From the NCBI GenBank assembly GCA_023053545.1, contig JAKZAN010000006.1:1431001-1495000 (forward strand): a stretch of DNA of 64,000 nt, in the 5' to 3' direction. The DNA is from Lepidurus packardi. Taxonomy: Eukaryota > Arthropoda > Branchiopoda > Notostraca > Triopsidae. Below, piece by piece: positions 46,998 through 63,869 of the stretch (positions are counted from its first letter, which is position 1; every line of letters starts with the position of its first letter). Position numbers and translations under genes: made by a program. The notes beneath the pieces are model-generated. The model saw only the letters and a program-made list of their open reading frames with translations, ran no database searches and was not told the DNA's origin.

Positions 46998-49900
46998 TAT
47001 ACAATCGTAACAAATCTAGAAATACAAAAAGGGAAAAAAACACCGAGATTAGTTGAGTAAAAAAAATCAGACGGGCATATAAGCCAGTATTTCCACTTGG
47101 GTTTCTGCTCTTGAGCACGCAATAAATCTCCAAGAGCCACCACCGAGTCACAATCGAGGTGTACTATTAGGAGGGCTATTAACATGGCGACCTGGATAAC
47201 TGAAATCGTTAAGAGGCAAATACAGTACCGGCGAGACGTGTTTTTGTCAAGGCTAGGGTAAACAAGCAAAAGATCGATTTTCCTGCAGTTTTACAAGAGC
47301 TTTTTACTTGGATAGGAATATACGGAGACTGGTGCGGTGTGTGCGTGCGTGTGGTCTTGTAGCTTCCTAGGAATCACCTGTTGGAATCACCTGTGGTTTT
47401 CTGGACGGTGCCTTTTATAAGTAGACGTCATCTCCTCTTTTGATTTTTTTTTCTTGATTTTCCCGGTTGCCCCCTTCTTGGTCTCTCTCTGCCCAACGAA
47501 ATTTCCTGATTGGCCAATAGGGCCCATGTGTGCTGTTGTGTTCCTGAGAAAGCTTTTTGACAAAAGGTGTCTTGGCATGAACAAATCATCACATCCATGC
47601 AGTATGGCTCCACGCACGGAGACCGGTTTGCCTCTTTGCTTGTCGATAACATCAGCCGGCTTTGACGTGTATGTTTTTTCGTCTTCTTTTTTTCTGAGGT
47701 TTTTTATTTTAATATCCTTCTTTTATTTGCATCACGGGCAACCAGTACTCTAATACTGGTGCTTGTAGTGATAGTGATAGTAGCCTGGTATATACACACG
47801 CCGCTCACACACACACACACGTACATTTACGTTTACGTAAAACCTACCTATACACTACACGCACGTACACATGCACACAAGGGAACAATTCTCTGTAACC
47901 TTTTGTCATCGCTATGAGGATGCATAAGTTGTCTATTCATTCTTTAAAGGCCGGTCAAGCCACGACAGAAGACTGCCCCCCTCCGCAAAAATTCCCACAT
48001 CCTATACGGCAACATAAAATAAGCTTCGAGCAAGGCGATGGTGCTTTTACTGCTCTATAGATAAAGGGAGTTTTTCAAGACAATACCTGCTAATATCAAC
48101 CCGGATGTGCGACCTACACTCTTCGCTTTTGTGAGGGGGAGAAAAAGCAAAAGATAACTTCTCTCTCTCCTCTTGTGATGTACTGGCTAGTCTGTTCTAC
48201 TCCTACATAAGCTTCCTCCTTCGCTTGACGGTGGTGCCAGGCCAGACTTGATTAACATGCTGGGATTTACCCACAAATGCCCCCGACACGACTCGTTGGT
48301 CATGTTTAGCCTACACACGCGAAGCAACGGTGTCACCAACAGGCAGGGTTCGAAAAAGATGCTAGCAAGGTCGGCTTTGGGATTGCCTTATTCACAGTCG
48401 TCCTAGCGACCGGCCAGGCAGTAACATACAAAAGAGGTATAGAACGAAAAAGAAGGGACGGTGTGGATAGAAGTTTTTAAGCTTTACCTTTGAGACGGGT
48501 TAGAAAGAGCCGATCGCAGCTCAAGAAAGGGGAGCGCGGACGGGTGTGGGACACCCAGGTCTTTTAATATGCGATGCTGGTTTCATGCATATGACACTAT
48601 AGCGCTAGATTGGTACTGGCGATAAAGTATGTTACATTGCCAAGACGACTCATCTCTTGCGGCTCTTTGGAGCTTTTGTGTTATGCCTGTGTGGATCGTG
48701 ATGCTCAACATCCATCACATCGAAAGGATCATAAAAGCCCGCTCTCTTCCTTGCAGTTGCTTTTCTTGGGCCCGCCCCTTTCGGAAAGCTAAAAACCACC
48801 ATAATTATTCAATAAAACTGCTTGGCATACATCAAAAGAGACTTTTGTATAGATTAGCTTAAGCTTATGCTTACTTTGCATCAAAAGGCTCACAGTTATA
48901 AGGCGGGCTGAGTCACAATGAAAGGAGCTTCATAGTTCGATTTCACACAACCGCAGCCAGCCAATTCTAGGAAACAAAATGGAAATGAGGATGTATTTAT
49001 ATATACACACACTCTTATATTCTCTTGTGGAAGGGCGGTTCTGGTCCGTCACCAGGTGAAGGCTTGCTACACATCAAAGGAAGTCTTACGAAGTACTCCA
49101 CCTAGAAAGAACAAAAAGTAGGAAAAAGATTTTGAGTTGGCTTTGCTTTCAGAGCTACGGAAAATAAAATCCGTCTGATGGTTGTAGTCGACAGAAAGGA
49201 AACGTGTTTATGGGTGGAATAGCAGGTCGCGCTCTACTGAATCACACGGTATTGTTTTTGTTCGCCGCCGCACAACACTAGTCTACCGGCTTTTATTCCC
49301 TAGAAGTATGGTATATCTATCTTCGAGACGGTCCTATCTGCCTCAGCACCCAACTACTTTGCATACAAGACAAGACCGCACACAAACACAAGACACAACA
49401 GATCCCCACACCGCTGCATCCGGATAAAAGAAAACCATTTTATGCAACGGCTGGCTTGCTTAGCGATGCATACATTAAATAATTAATTAGCAAAACGTTA
49501 CATGTACACATTGGCGAACATGTTCTCTACGCCTTCGCAAGACTTAGTTTAAAATATTATAACTATGAATTCAAACAAAAGACATGTTTTTATACCGAGG
49601 GTTGTTTCAACATAAGGCTGCAGACCCGTTCTCCTCGTACACCGTCAGCTCAGTTGGAACTTTGCGTTAGTTCTGTTAGTCTTTTCTTCTCCCTTTCCCC
49701 TTAGTTTGATTCCCTTTCGATGATAGACCATGTATATTTTGACGATTTGACTTAGATATAGATACATACACTAAGAATACAAAAAGGAACTTTATGCTTG
49801 CTTCTGTCTTCTTGCAAAAGTCGCAAGAAAGCTTAATCAATCTTCACTGCTTGGCTCCATAATAATCGCGGTGTAGAGAACAAGCTTTCGGCTTTTTGCT

Positions 49901-52312
49901 TCAGTAGGTAAAACCCAGCGGTGACTTTTGCGATTAAAACCAGTGTTTTCTCTTCTTAATTCTCAAGTGTTAGAGAAACTATAGAAACATTTACGACTCA
50001 AGATCGATACTACCGACAGAATGTATTGGTTCGCATCAACATGAGAAAACAAACGGTAGACGATTTATGAGACGTGTCAAAGTATGAATTTACATGAAAA
50101 AAACAAGGTAAAGCAGAAGTTCTTGCTCCCAGACTTTGTCTATACTTTATGCTGTCAACGTAGTCTCATAACCCACCTGACCACTCACAGCAATTGGAAC
50201 TAGAAAGGTACCGTCTCCAGTACTCCTTATCTGTTATGTCAAGCCAAAGCAGCAACACAATGCGTAAGATATTAGGTTGATACCATCCAGAATGACCGAT
50301 ACGAATTTAAAACTAATTGACCTGATTGTCATTCGACATGGAACGAAATAAAAAGTCACAACAAGTTCTATCCCCAACTGAAACAGTTCTGCAACAAATT
50401 TCACGGGAATGCTGCATGAGCGATTCCATATTTCCGTATTCTCAGAGGTTGCAGCCTGACACTATTGTAACAGCGTAACAGTGTGCAGTCATATTTTTTT
50501 ATTTCATTGATAAAGTTTTAAGTTCCAAGTTTGTCACTGTAAACCAACGCTACCTGCAGTACCCAAAATTCGCTGTAGCTGAACCGTTCAAAAACTTTTA
50601 GCGATATTTTAACATATTGTCCAGGAAGCCTGGGTCAGATAATACTCGGCAAATAGCGAAGCTAATTATTAATATACGGCTTTGTATGAAACTAATATAC
50701 AAATTTGGATGAAAAGCCAAAAATTTTAAAAGAACTTTGCTTGAAGGATTGACTCATGGTTGGAATCGAATGGTACGAATCCTGAACTGCTAATTTTCTT
50801 ACCCAATGCCCCATAGGGAACAAACATTCCGTCTTATCCAATTCCCTATACGAAATTGAGTAAAAAAAAAAAATTGAAATCAGCTAACGACTTAGCTAAT
50901 TTAGCTAAAGGTATTACCGTCAGTTTATATACCAGGAACGTTACGCCTGAGTCCGCGGGAATCGGTAAATTGAGTGCAAGATAAACATGCCCGTAGGTGA
51001 ATACTGTGAGCGGAACGGTGAGATATTCATTGAAGACAGATAACGCACAGGTGCTAATAAGCTGAAGGACGCAAGTCATAAACGTTTCGCCTCTTCTTTC
51101 AAGGTTTCTTTGCATCAAAAACTGACTGAGACGTTAATAGAATATTTTGTGACAATAAAATATACAGTTCCCAAAGCAAAAAGACTATATAGTATCTCGA
51201 ACTCCCTATCCCTAACAGTTGCTCTGAATGTCGTACGATTTTGTATGTAATAAATTTGAAGCGCAACGTACAAGTGTACTTTCAATATAACGACGAGATA
51301 ATAATGAAAAAAAAGGTAGAAAAGGGCGGTGTTCTTAATAGCTTAGGTTTCTAGTGTGGAGTATGAAAGAAACTTAGAACGTAGGTTTCGATGCGTAGCG
51401 AGACCAAACCTTCTGTATAGTCAGTCACTAAACAAAATTGGAAAATCGCGAAGTCGCCTTGGTCGTGATGGCAAAACAAGCACAATGGTGAAAGTCGTCA
51501 CGGGCTTTTTGACCCTAAAACCTTTAGTCTCTTTGAACTATTTTCTATTGCTAAGAAAATAAGGGCTAAACTAACTAACCAGAAACAATGCTTAGAAATG
51601 GCAAAATACTCGAACGATTTGTAAGAAGTCATGTAAAAAGCACACAGTGATAAAAGGTGAAAACTTTTGCAAATAAAAGAAAATGTTGAATAGCAAAAGT
51701 ATAGAAAAACTTCTTTAAAAGGACTATAAATATAAACATCGATTTCAATTACGTGATATTTCACGAACAAGTCGCGATCTGGTGTTGAAAACTAGCATAA
51801 AAACAAGAACCTGCAAGGAACAATTATTTCGGAACAACGTAACTTAATAAAACTATGTAAAATTTAATAGCTAAATTAACCGTCAATTCGTTCCTGTTAA
51901 TTATTTAGTTAAGTTAGATTACGCGGCATTTTTAATTTTATTTTTGGTGGTACGAAGACAATTGAACGGCAAAAAGTAGCACTAGACAAAGAAATCGTTT
52001 CACTCGAGTACGCGCGAATAAATATAATAATACGCGAAAAATAATTTGTGACTTTCTTTTTAATTTAGACATACTTTTAAAAAAGGCGCACAACGAAATA
52101 AAACAAAGCAGACTTGCATAAATGAACAACGAAAGGCGGTTAGCGAATATTACCGTCACTGAATAGCGAATCAATTGCGACTGGGCGAGTTGATTTTGTG
52201 GAGTGGTGCGTGATTGAGCAGTTTTGCTTGTCTTTGATTTTGAGTCTTGAGCTACGCAAAGTTCGTGAAAAGTCATATAATTATATAAGTTTGTCTAACG
52301 CATTTAGACAAT
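46998..52312. other. Long intergenic region between the LRR gene and ADRM1
   Basis: About 5.3 kb between divergent genes, the longest gene-free stretch. It contains a short CA microsatellite near 47806 and AT-rich sequence. All open frames are short with no recognised domain. A minus-strand frame (50846-51118) is mildly hydrophobic but has no supporting partner. No RNA gene seen. Confidence 0.45.
47806..47820. repeat. Short CA microsatellite
   Basis: About seven CA dinucleotides in a row, embedded in a wider CA/GT-rich patch (47795-47880). Confidence 0.8.
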
Positions 52313-53673
52313 ATGACAATGAATCTATTTGGAACGCCGTCCTCACGGTCCCAAAGCAAAAACCTTGTGGAATTTCGAGCAGGGAAAATGCACTTGAGGG
52401 GCAAAATGGTTCATCCAGACAAAAGGAAGGGTTTGGTTTACATTCATCAATCCAGCGACTCTTTGATGCATTTTTGCTGGAAAGATCGTACTTCTGGAGC
52501 TGTGGAAGATGCAAGCATAACAATCTTTTATTTTCTTTCTTTAACCTTGTGTCTAACCTATATTTCGTAGGATTTAATCATATTTCCTGATGATTGTGAA
52601 TACGTTCGAGTGCCGCAGTGCACTACCGGGAGGGTTTATCTATTAAAGTTCAAGTCTTCTAACAGGAAATACTTCTTCTGGATGCAGGTTTGTATTGTAT
52701 TTGTGTTTTTATTACTTTCATTGCTAAAAAAAATTAAAAGAAAACTTCGTACTGTATTTGCAGGAGCCCAAAACAGATAAGGATGAGGAATATTGTCGCA
52801 AAGTTAATGATTTCTTAAATAATCCTCCTACGCCGGGTTCTCACAGCGGAAGAACTCCTGGAACCCCAGGAGATCGTGATTTGCAAAGTTTGTTGAATAA
52901 CATGTCGTCAAACCAGTTGATGCAACTGTTTGGCGGCGTTGGAGGCATGTCTGGATTGTCGTCTTTGCTGGTCCCATCCGAAACTCCAGGATCAGGGTAA
53001 GAAAAGCTCAAAACGTTTCCTCTGCGCGCATCCAGAGCACTTTTTAAAGGAGTTTCAATATTAGACTCGGATCTCGTTCTTCTGCTTCTGGCACAAGTGC
53101 TCCAGCTGTTGCTACCAGCTCCGTTTCGAGCACTGCAAGTACTACTAGTGCTCCAGCACCGACAGTTTCTGCTGCGTCGAGCGGTGGAGCATCAACCAAC
53201 ACATTGAGCAATTTACAGAATATTTTATCTGAGATTCAAGTCCCAGAAGCAGCAACTGCCAAGCCAAAAGGTACTACACCTTGACTCGTTATTTGTTTAA
53301 ACTTTATTAACTCTCTCACAATCTAGTGGACTTGGCTGATGGCTTGACTGCAGAAGCTTTGCAGCCCATCTTAACCAATCCGCAGTTCATGCAGCAATTG
53401 TCTGAATATTTGTCGGCCGCTGATAAGGCCACATTTGTAGTCGCACCGGATCAGGCTCTGAAAGACACGGTTCAGTCGCCACAGTTCCAAGAGGCTTTAC
53501 GTACCTTCAGCGCTGCTTTGCAATCGGGTCAACTGGGACCCTTAATGAGCCAGTTCAACTTAGGGGAGGCAGCCGTGAACGCGGCCAACAATGGCGATCT
53601 GGAAGCGTTTGTGAAGGCTATGCAGGAGAAGAAAGACAACGCCGATGACGACGACGAGATGGCTTTAGATTAA
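52313..53673 (+). CDS. ADRM1: Proteasomal ubiquitin receptor ADRM1 (Rpn13)
   Basis: Rpn13 binds ubiquitin and Rpn2 on the 26S proteasome and recruits the deubiquitinase UCHL5. Five exons (52313-52510, 52571-52687, 52764-52996, 53065-53270, 53327-53673) give 366 residues. The N-terminal Pru domain is intact: [66 protein letters not shown] and [21 protein letters not shown] Ser/Thr/Ala-rich linker follows, then the DEUBAD domain ([52 protein letters not shown]) and an acidic tail ending DDDDEMALD. The conserved [11 protein letters not shown] can be restored only with a GC donor (GAAGAT|GCAAGC) in intron 1. A poly(A) signal AATAAA lies at 53841. Confidence 0.96.
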
Positions 53674-54713
53674 AAACCAAGGGAGCTCCCGAGCGTCGCC
53701 GATTCCAGCAATTTTCTAATGGCTTTCGCCTATGATGCTGGAAACGGCGAAAATATTTCCAAGCTCGTTGAAAGCGTCTGCTCTGTGCTCTTGCTTTGTT
53801 ACGTGTGCTATAGCGGACTTTCCCCAAAACAATACAAAGAAATAAATTCTTTAAAGAGTAGAAATAAGGAAGCCATTGTTGTTTTTTTTTTGCTCACCAC
53901 GTATAATGTCAGGAAGTCGAAGAGGTGCCATACATGAGCCCCACAAAATATTCCACGTGATGGCAGTTGTAACAAAAATTGCGGAAGAATTGGGAACATT
54001 AATAGAAAAATGGTAAAGACGTCTTCAAGGAAACCCCACGCATCGTAAATCTCGGCTCAACAAAAGTCCAAGAAGAAACAGGATTTGAATGGAGCAAAAA
54101 CCTTGGCACTGCATGCTTTTTTGTCAAGAGAGGGCCAAAATACAATCTAATGCGCTAGGAAAACAAGTAAAAATTTAACTGCGGGTGAAAATAGTAACAG
54201 TACAGAAAAATAAATAAAGTTATAATGACCTCAATGGCTCCATACGGGCAAACTGTGCTAAAATCTAATAGGAGCAGAGGAGGGGGGGTGTCACTTTTCT
54301 TTCTTTTATTGTAAAGGGAGTAACCAATTTGTTCGGTGGGGATAGGTAGAAAGTATAACCCCACGAAAATGACAATATGAAGAAAATATTACCACTTTTG
54401 CATTGTAAGAGCAAATCACAGCTTTTCTACTTGATTTACTTCATTTCACCCACCACTTCATGTACTTTCAAGAATTGTGACCTAAACGTTACGAAACTTT
54501 CTTCATGATTTATTTTTAGTGAAAAACGAATCTAGTTCTCCGAGAAAAAAACAATACAAAAACTAATCCGTTGCTCTCGCTTGTTTTTTGGTCCATTATT
54601 GGGTATCAACCCCACACAGCGTAACGCATTCCCGTTTATAGCTTATGTCGCTGCCACAGTTTCAGAATTTTTACAAGTTCGACCCGAATGCTTGATGCAC
54701 AACGCAAGACTTG
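53674..54713. other. Convergent spacer between ADRM1 and PI4KB
   Basis: About 1 kb holding the ADRM1 3' UTR with AATAAA at 53841 and the 3' end of PI4KB. No gene recognised. Confidence 0.45.
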
Positions 54714-58548
<3,835 letters not shown>

Positions 58549-59981
58549 GGTGTCTCCAACTGTTTAACACGCCTGTAAAGAGGTAGAAAGCGCAAATTAT
58601 GAGCTAAATTGTGCATTTCAAGCAAAAATCGGCTTTTCACCCTTCATTCTATTTGTCGCTTTTCAATCGTGACTATTTTTTCCGTAGGTAACCTCAATCG
58701 GATTGAACGAGCTGCCTTTCAATAGGAAAGGACGTAGCCTAGTTTACATCTGGCCAATCTTAGAATGAGCACGTAAACACGTTCCCCTTCCCAAGACCTT
58801 TCGAAGGTAGTCTTTATTCCGCTACCACATGCCAGTCGTTAGAATATTCTTTTTGGTTACCTACAAATTCCCAACACTATAAAGACTCTGTTCCCAACTC
58901 TTTCCTTCGCCCAGCTTTTTTTCTAAACTTTTTCTGAAAGTTTACCAAACTCGACGCATATTCGTTGCTGTAAACTTTTTTTTCGTGTAAGAGCCTTTCA
59001 TTTGATTTATTCCGCTCGTACTTTGCTTGGCCCCAACTTCCATTGCAGTCCCAGCCTGGGGACCCAAAGATTCTGCGGTATTGATCCACACACCCAAGCC
59101 CTGTACGGGAGCTCGGGTACTCAGCTCGGGCACTATCGCTTCCTGTAATGTCACTCGCAATTCACGTAGCTAAAAATAAAGATTTCCCGCCCTCCAAAAG
59201 CGGCAGGAACTTGTGTAAACTTGAAACGGTTAAGAAGGGCCAAGTGTCTGTGTCGGTCAGTCACATGCAATGCTCCAGCGTTTAACAATAGCTAGTCTGG
59301 ACTATATTTGTTCGGTTTAACTGCTTTCCACCCTGGCTGTGGCACTAATCCCCATCCAAGCCTAAGCAAAAACATGCAAAAATCATTAGAGAGAAAGAGA
59401 AGAGTAATACAGAAAGGAAGAAAAAAGAAAGTGAACCAGGTCAAGTGTCACTCGACCTTGCCGCCCCGTTTCATGTTTGCAGAAGCTTCTTCTATTGTAA
59501 CATTCTTGGTTACTATTTTGGGGAATTATCGCTTCATGCTTGCCCTGTCATGTATTCACACCGCTGTGGGTTTGTAGGTCAGGGAATAGGCGCGGTTTAC
59601 TTGCAACCACACACTGGCCAATTGGCTAACGGTTGACCAAAATATTTATTGTATTTGGGTGTACTTTGAGGGGGAACAACGAACCGTTTACTTTTCCGCT
59701 ATTCCCAGGTTTGAAGATTATCACTTTAAGCTTAACTCTTCGCTCTAATTCACAGCATCGTTTCCTCTAAACGTCTCGCAAAGCAAGCTAAACATCTTGG
59801 GTTCAGTTTCACGCTAATTTAGTGCTAAACCTATAACTTACACAATCATCCAATTTGGCGGCTCTTTTGCTCCTTTTCCAACATAAATTCCACTCTTAAC
59901 TGTCCACCATCAACACGTTTATCGCCATGATAAATTTAAGCATTTCGTCCCAATGCCGAAATTAAAATAAAAAAGTAAATA
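58549..59981. other. Region upstream of PI4KB
   Basis: About 1.4 kb between the PI4KB start codon and the transposon. The short minus-strand frames here have no recognised domain; some may be 5' leader exons of PI4KB. Confidence 0.4.
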
Positions 59982-60081
59982 CAGCAGATGACGCTTATTG
60001 TGATGTTTGTCACGTTTGTCAAGTGAATACTGATTCTATTAAGCGGATATTATAATAACCGAAAATCGGTTACTGGTTTGT

Positions 60082-60336
60082 TTAAACCAAAGAAACAAAG
60101 CAACGTCTAAATTTTTGACACTTTTTCACATGTTTTGCTTTTCTAGATTCACTACACCCACTACTGTTTATTTCGGAACGATTTTTCAACAATTTTGATA
60201 GAGATGATTGAGGAATTCCGAACTTAACGGCCGCTTCCCTTTGTGGCAAATCATTTAAATTTAACTCGTCACAAGTTTCAATGAGCCGCAAATTCTCCCT
60301 TACATTTAAATCAACTCTTTTCTTGTTCGTCGCCAT
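60082..60336 (-). pseudogene. Truncated pogo/Tigger transposase (N-terminal HTH only)
   Basis: Encodes MATNKKRVDLNVRENLRLIE, then QREAAVKFGIPQSSLSKLLK, the psq/CENP-B N-terminal helix-turn-helix used by pogo-type transposases to bind their ends. The frame stops after 84 residues, before the second DNA-binding domain and the DDE nuclease. It lies inside the element at 59982-60797. Confidence 0.75.
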
Positions 60337-60416
60337 TTTTATATAACCACACGTCTAAAACATAACTAACATTGCGCCTTTGAAGCCTACGCCTAGTAGG
60401 ATTCTCAACACGATAC

Positions 60417-60530
60417 CCCTTTTAATTTTCCCAGTCAATTAAAGGAACTGGTCATTCAATTGAATAACCTTCTTATTAAATTTGAAATTATTAAATGTTT
60501 AATTGACTGGGGAGTTTAGAAGGGATTTCT
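60417..60530. repeat. Imperfect inverted repeat inside the transposon
   Basis: Left arm contains CCCAGTCAATTAAA (near 60430), right arm TTTAATTGACTGGGG (near 60497). With flanking bases the arms pair over roughly 27 bp with a few mismatches, around a ~55-bp AT-rich loop. It could be a nested MITE or a structural element of the transposon. Confidence 0.6.
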
Positions 60531-60797
60531 CCCTTCCTTAGGCTGGAAATGACAGGATTGGTCAAAGCGACGTAAAAGCGATGTCACTGGTCAAGTTCAT
60601 GTAGCAATAACTACTATAGTTTCGTTACTGTAATGTGGAGAATGAGAAATTGAAATTGATTCTAATATCCGAAAGTGTGATTCTAATAACCGACTAAAAT
60701 GCTACGAAAGTTATCATTTTGAATCGGTCCTTTAAAATTTGATTCCACAAAGCGGATGATTCTAATAACCCGTGATCAGAATAAGCGGTATCTACTG

Positions 60798-63700
60798 TAG
60801 TAAAAACGCCAACCCAAAAAGTAAATAAACTATCTATTCAAGAGAAAAAAAAACTGTAACAAAGTTAAGGGAGAATAATAACTTTATTCCCGGAAACGCC
60901 CTGGTTGGAAACTAATCGTACCTTAAATGCAAGGATAAGATGAAAACTTCCCCCGTTTTATTACGCATCATAACCAGCAGATCCTTTTCCCATCTATTTT
61001 AAAACCTCCGCTATCGTTATTTCACAACCTTCCACTAGCTACATTTCGTGTTTCTGAGACTGTTGCAAGCACAAGGCACCTCGTACCCTCTTTTTTTACG
61101 ATTTAGTCCGTTTTTGCCCGGTCGTTCTTAACCTTCATTTTAAAGACATCCTTGAACCACACGTCTTCAGTTACAGCATTAGTTGTCCTGGACAATTTTA
61201 ACTTCCTATCTCCGTGTTGCCATGAAACGAAAGGGAAATAAGTCTCCCTCCTCTTTGCTCCCCCTCACACATACACACACCCACCCTGATGAGTGACAAG
61301 TCATGTGGGGTTCTCTGCTTGGGTAAGTGATGACGAGGAGAGACGGGTGCGGTCCCAAATCTACTATAGCTTTACCATGTGCGTGCATAGAGTTACTCTG
61401 GAGCTCACATTCCGCTATTTTACAAGCGTTCTCCACATGCATTGCCATGCGCTTATACTGACAGACATCCAACATATTTCCCTTCTAGTGGCAAATACGA
61501 GACAGCGGTGAAAATGTACATAAAGGCTTCCGGATGCCCGTGGTAAAAGCTGCTTTGCACAAAAGCGGGACGAATCAAATAGGTACCAACAGATACTCTA
61601 TTTTTCTCACGATTTTGGGTTCACTTGACCTTCGTTTTCCGTTCGCTGAGAAGGATGTCTGGTCGTGTGATTACTTGTAATTGCCGCAAGTGTACCTGGA
61701 CTATACTGCGGGAACAGGAAACATTTCCAAGACAGATGAAAATGAAAGGATCTTACAATGGACGCCACAGACGCGAGGGTTTAACTTATCTTGAAATGCT
61801 CCATAAGAGAAAAATGCAGGGATCTGCTTTTGCTTACGTCCTTAACGTGATTACTTACTCTCTTTCATTAAGCCGATTAAGTTCTTGGCAACTAGACAAT
61901 AGTGTCATTGTTCTCTGCCATCCTTCTTCATTTTTAGCGAATAAAGCGTCTATGCTGACCGACTTTCATTACGGAACATTGCTACACTTACACCGCACTC
62001 CCAAACCCTTTCTACAAGCTATCTGTTCAATATGCTGACGTTCAAGGAAACTCGTACGCAAATTGCCAGCAAACCAAAAAATATTTCGCTGTTACGCAAG
62101 GTTTCTCATCCAATCAACAACATTCCTGGTATTTATTACACCGTAAACAACAAAGCCAAATTTTCCCCCAATGCTGAGAGTTAAAAGCATCCAGACCCAC
62201 CCAACATTGCTAGGATTGCTACTATTATGATTGGGAAAAAACGGAATACTTCCAACCCAAAAGAAAAAATGCGAGAACTGGTACAACGCTGTTCCTAACA
62301 CAGATTACTAGATGCGTGTCCGTTCTGACGTGTAAATTTGACCACACGATCTACTACTACCACTATCCGGGATTGAGACAGACAACAGCATTCCAGAAAC
62401 GATGAGCAGATGAATAAATGAGGAATCACAGAAATAGCTCGAGTTCGACAACCTCCCAAAGCGTTCATGTCCATGGATGTTTTACGCAAATCTCTACTCT
62501 CCACTTTCTCGGCTGCAGGCGAGCTGGGAAGGGGGTTCGCGGTTTGAGGAGAGAAAGCGGTGATTTTGACGTTTAATTGTTCTGTGCAGGTGAACGAACT
62601 ATATCGGCTAAGTAATCTATATTCCCTCTTGGACGACAATCTAGGTGCCGGTATGATTTATTAGAACGACAGTCGCAGCTAATATGGGAAATCTAGTTTT
62701 GACTAGTTCAGTTTGAAAGTAAAACGTGAGGAAACCTGTTTTTCATGCGGCCACGAGCACCTGAATTCTAACGTGGGCTGGCTTAAAGGAAGACCGATCA
62801 GTAAAACACACGGAGAAGGGTAGGATTCCGAGAGAATGGAAAAGTTTTACAGGTTTCGTCTGTAGGGCATTGCAAAAGAAGAATCAGGAAGAATCAGGAA
62901 TGAGCATCACGTCTACCTTGACAAGGCTAAAGCTTCAATGAGTGAAAAAAAAGTTTCTTTTGTCTTTCTTAGGGAAGTAAATTAAAAGTACAGAAAGGTA
63001 GAAAGCCGGTTGGGAAGAGATAATGGGCTTCTGCCCGCGGTCTTCGGTCTCGACTTCTTGAATGCCAAACTCTGACTTAGCTTGAGCTGGAGTCCTAAAA
63101 AGACATTTCACATGCTAATGTTCATGACAAAACCAAGTTCCCCACAAACGAGCAGCTATAGCTAACAAGGTTGCCCTTTCAAAATTGACGTTTGCAATTC
63201 TAGTGCCATAACCAAGGACGCGCGACCTGTATACTCTATCCCACATATCAAGCACCCTGCTCGTGTGTCCTCCTCTAAACTATATAAAAAATAATAAATA
63301 AGTAAGTAAAAAAAGGAGAAAGGATGTAGGTCTGTTCTTCAAGCCAAACGTCATGAAACCATGCATCGCACATCAAAATTTGGGCAGTAGGCCAACGCAT
63401 CATTAAGTTGGCTTCCTTGACGTCATTAATCAGTCAGCCGTGCTATTTGATTTAAATCAAGACATTTTAAGCAATCGGCCATCTTTCAAGTTTAGCCTAT
63501 TTATGTTTACGTCTAATAACAATGCTTTTTTTCCTACTTCGTACTTACACTTATAAGAAAGGTGTTCTTTAAAGTCCACTTGTTAACATCGTGTTCGTTT
63601 AAAACACAATTCGGCATAAAATTCACACTTTTTTTTATGTAGAACACACCACTTGTTATACGTTATATAGGTTGGGTTTGTTGGTGCTGTACGTTCAGTG

Positions 63701-63869
63701 CCTGGTTTGTTTGTAAGCTTCAAAACTGCATTTCACTTAATCCTAACGCACTGGCCGTCTAAAAAGCACACACTGTTTCACCCCTTGAACAAGTAAAACA
63801 TCGGAAATTTACTTTGCTATCAATATCCAATGTACACCTTCTTAGTCTAAATATCAACTGCTTCTGCAG
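60798..63869. other. Gene-poor region at the right end of the window
   Basis: About 3 kb with no recognised gene. Two longer frames, plus strand 61625-62038 and minus strand 62295-62639, lack domains and codon regularity. A perfect CRE (TGACGTCA) occurs near 63418. A short direct duplication of gaagaatcag is at 62878-62897. Confidence 0.4.

Larger units (their letters stand above)
59982..60797. mobile_element. Non-autonomous pogo/Tigger-like DNA transposon
   Basis: An 816-bp element flanked by TA on both sides (59980-59981 and 60798-60799), as expected for the Tc1/mariner-pogo superfamily. The left end reads CAGCAGATGACGCTTATT and the right end, reverse complemented, CAGTAGATACCGCTTATT, so the ends are matching inverted repeats. 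Subterminal copies of a GGTTATTAGAATCA-like motif near the right end may be transposase-binding sites. Inside, on the minus strand, is the N-terminal helix-turn-helix of a pogo/CENP-B-type transposase; no DDE catalytic domain remains, so it is an internally deleted, non-autonomous copy. Confidence 0.82.

Noticed and set aside
50846-51118. 90-codon minus-strand hydrophobic frame that could be a receptor exon
   Set aside because: Isolated; neighbouring exons with matching phase could not be found, and no family motif is present.
51498-52276. Two hydrophobic minus-strand frames upstream of ADRM1
   Set aside because: Very AT-rich sequence gives Phe/Leu/Lys-rich chance frames; no domain or splice structure.
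61625-62038. 137-codon plus-strand frame
   Set aside because: Irregular composition, no domain, no signal peptide and no neighbouring exon.
62295-62639. 114-codon minus-strand frame
   Set aside because: No recognisable domain and no splice partner; probably chance.
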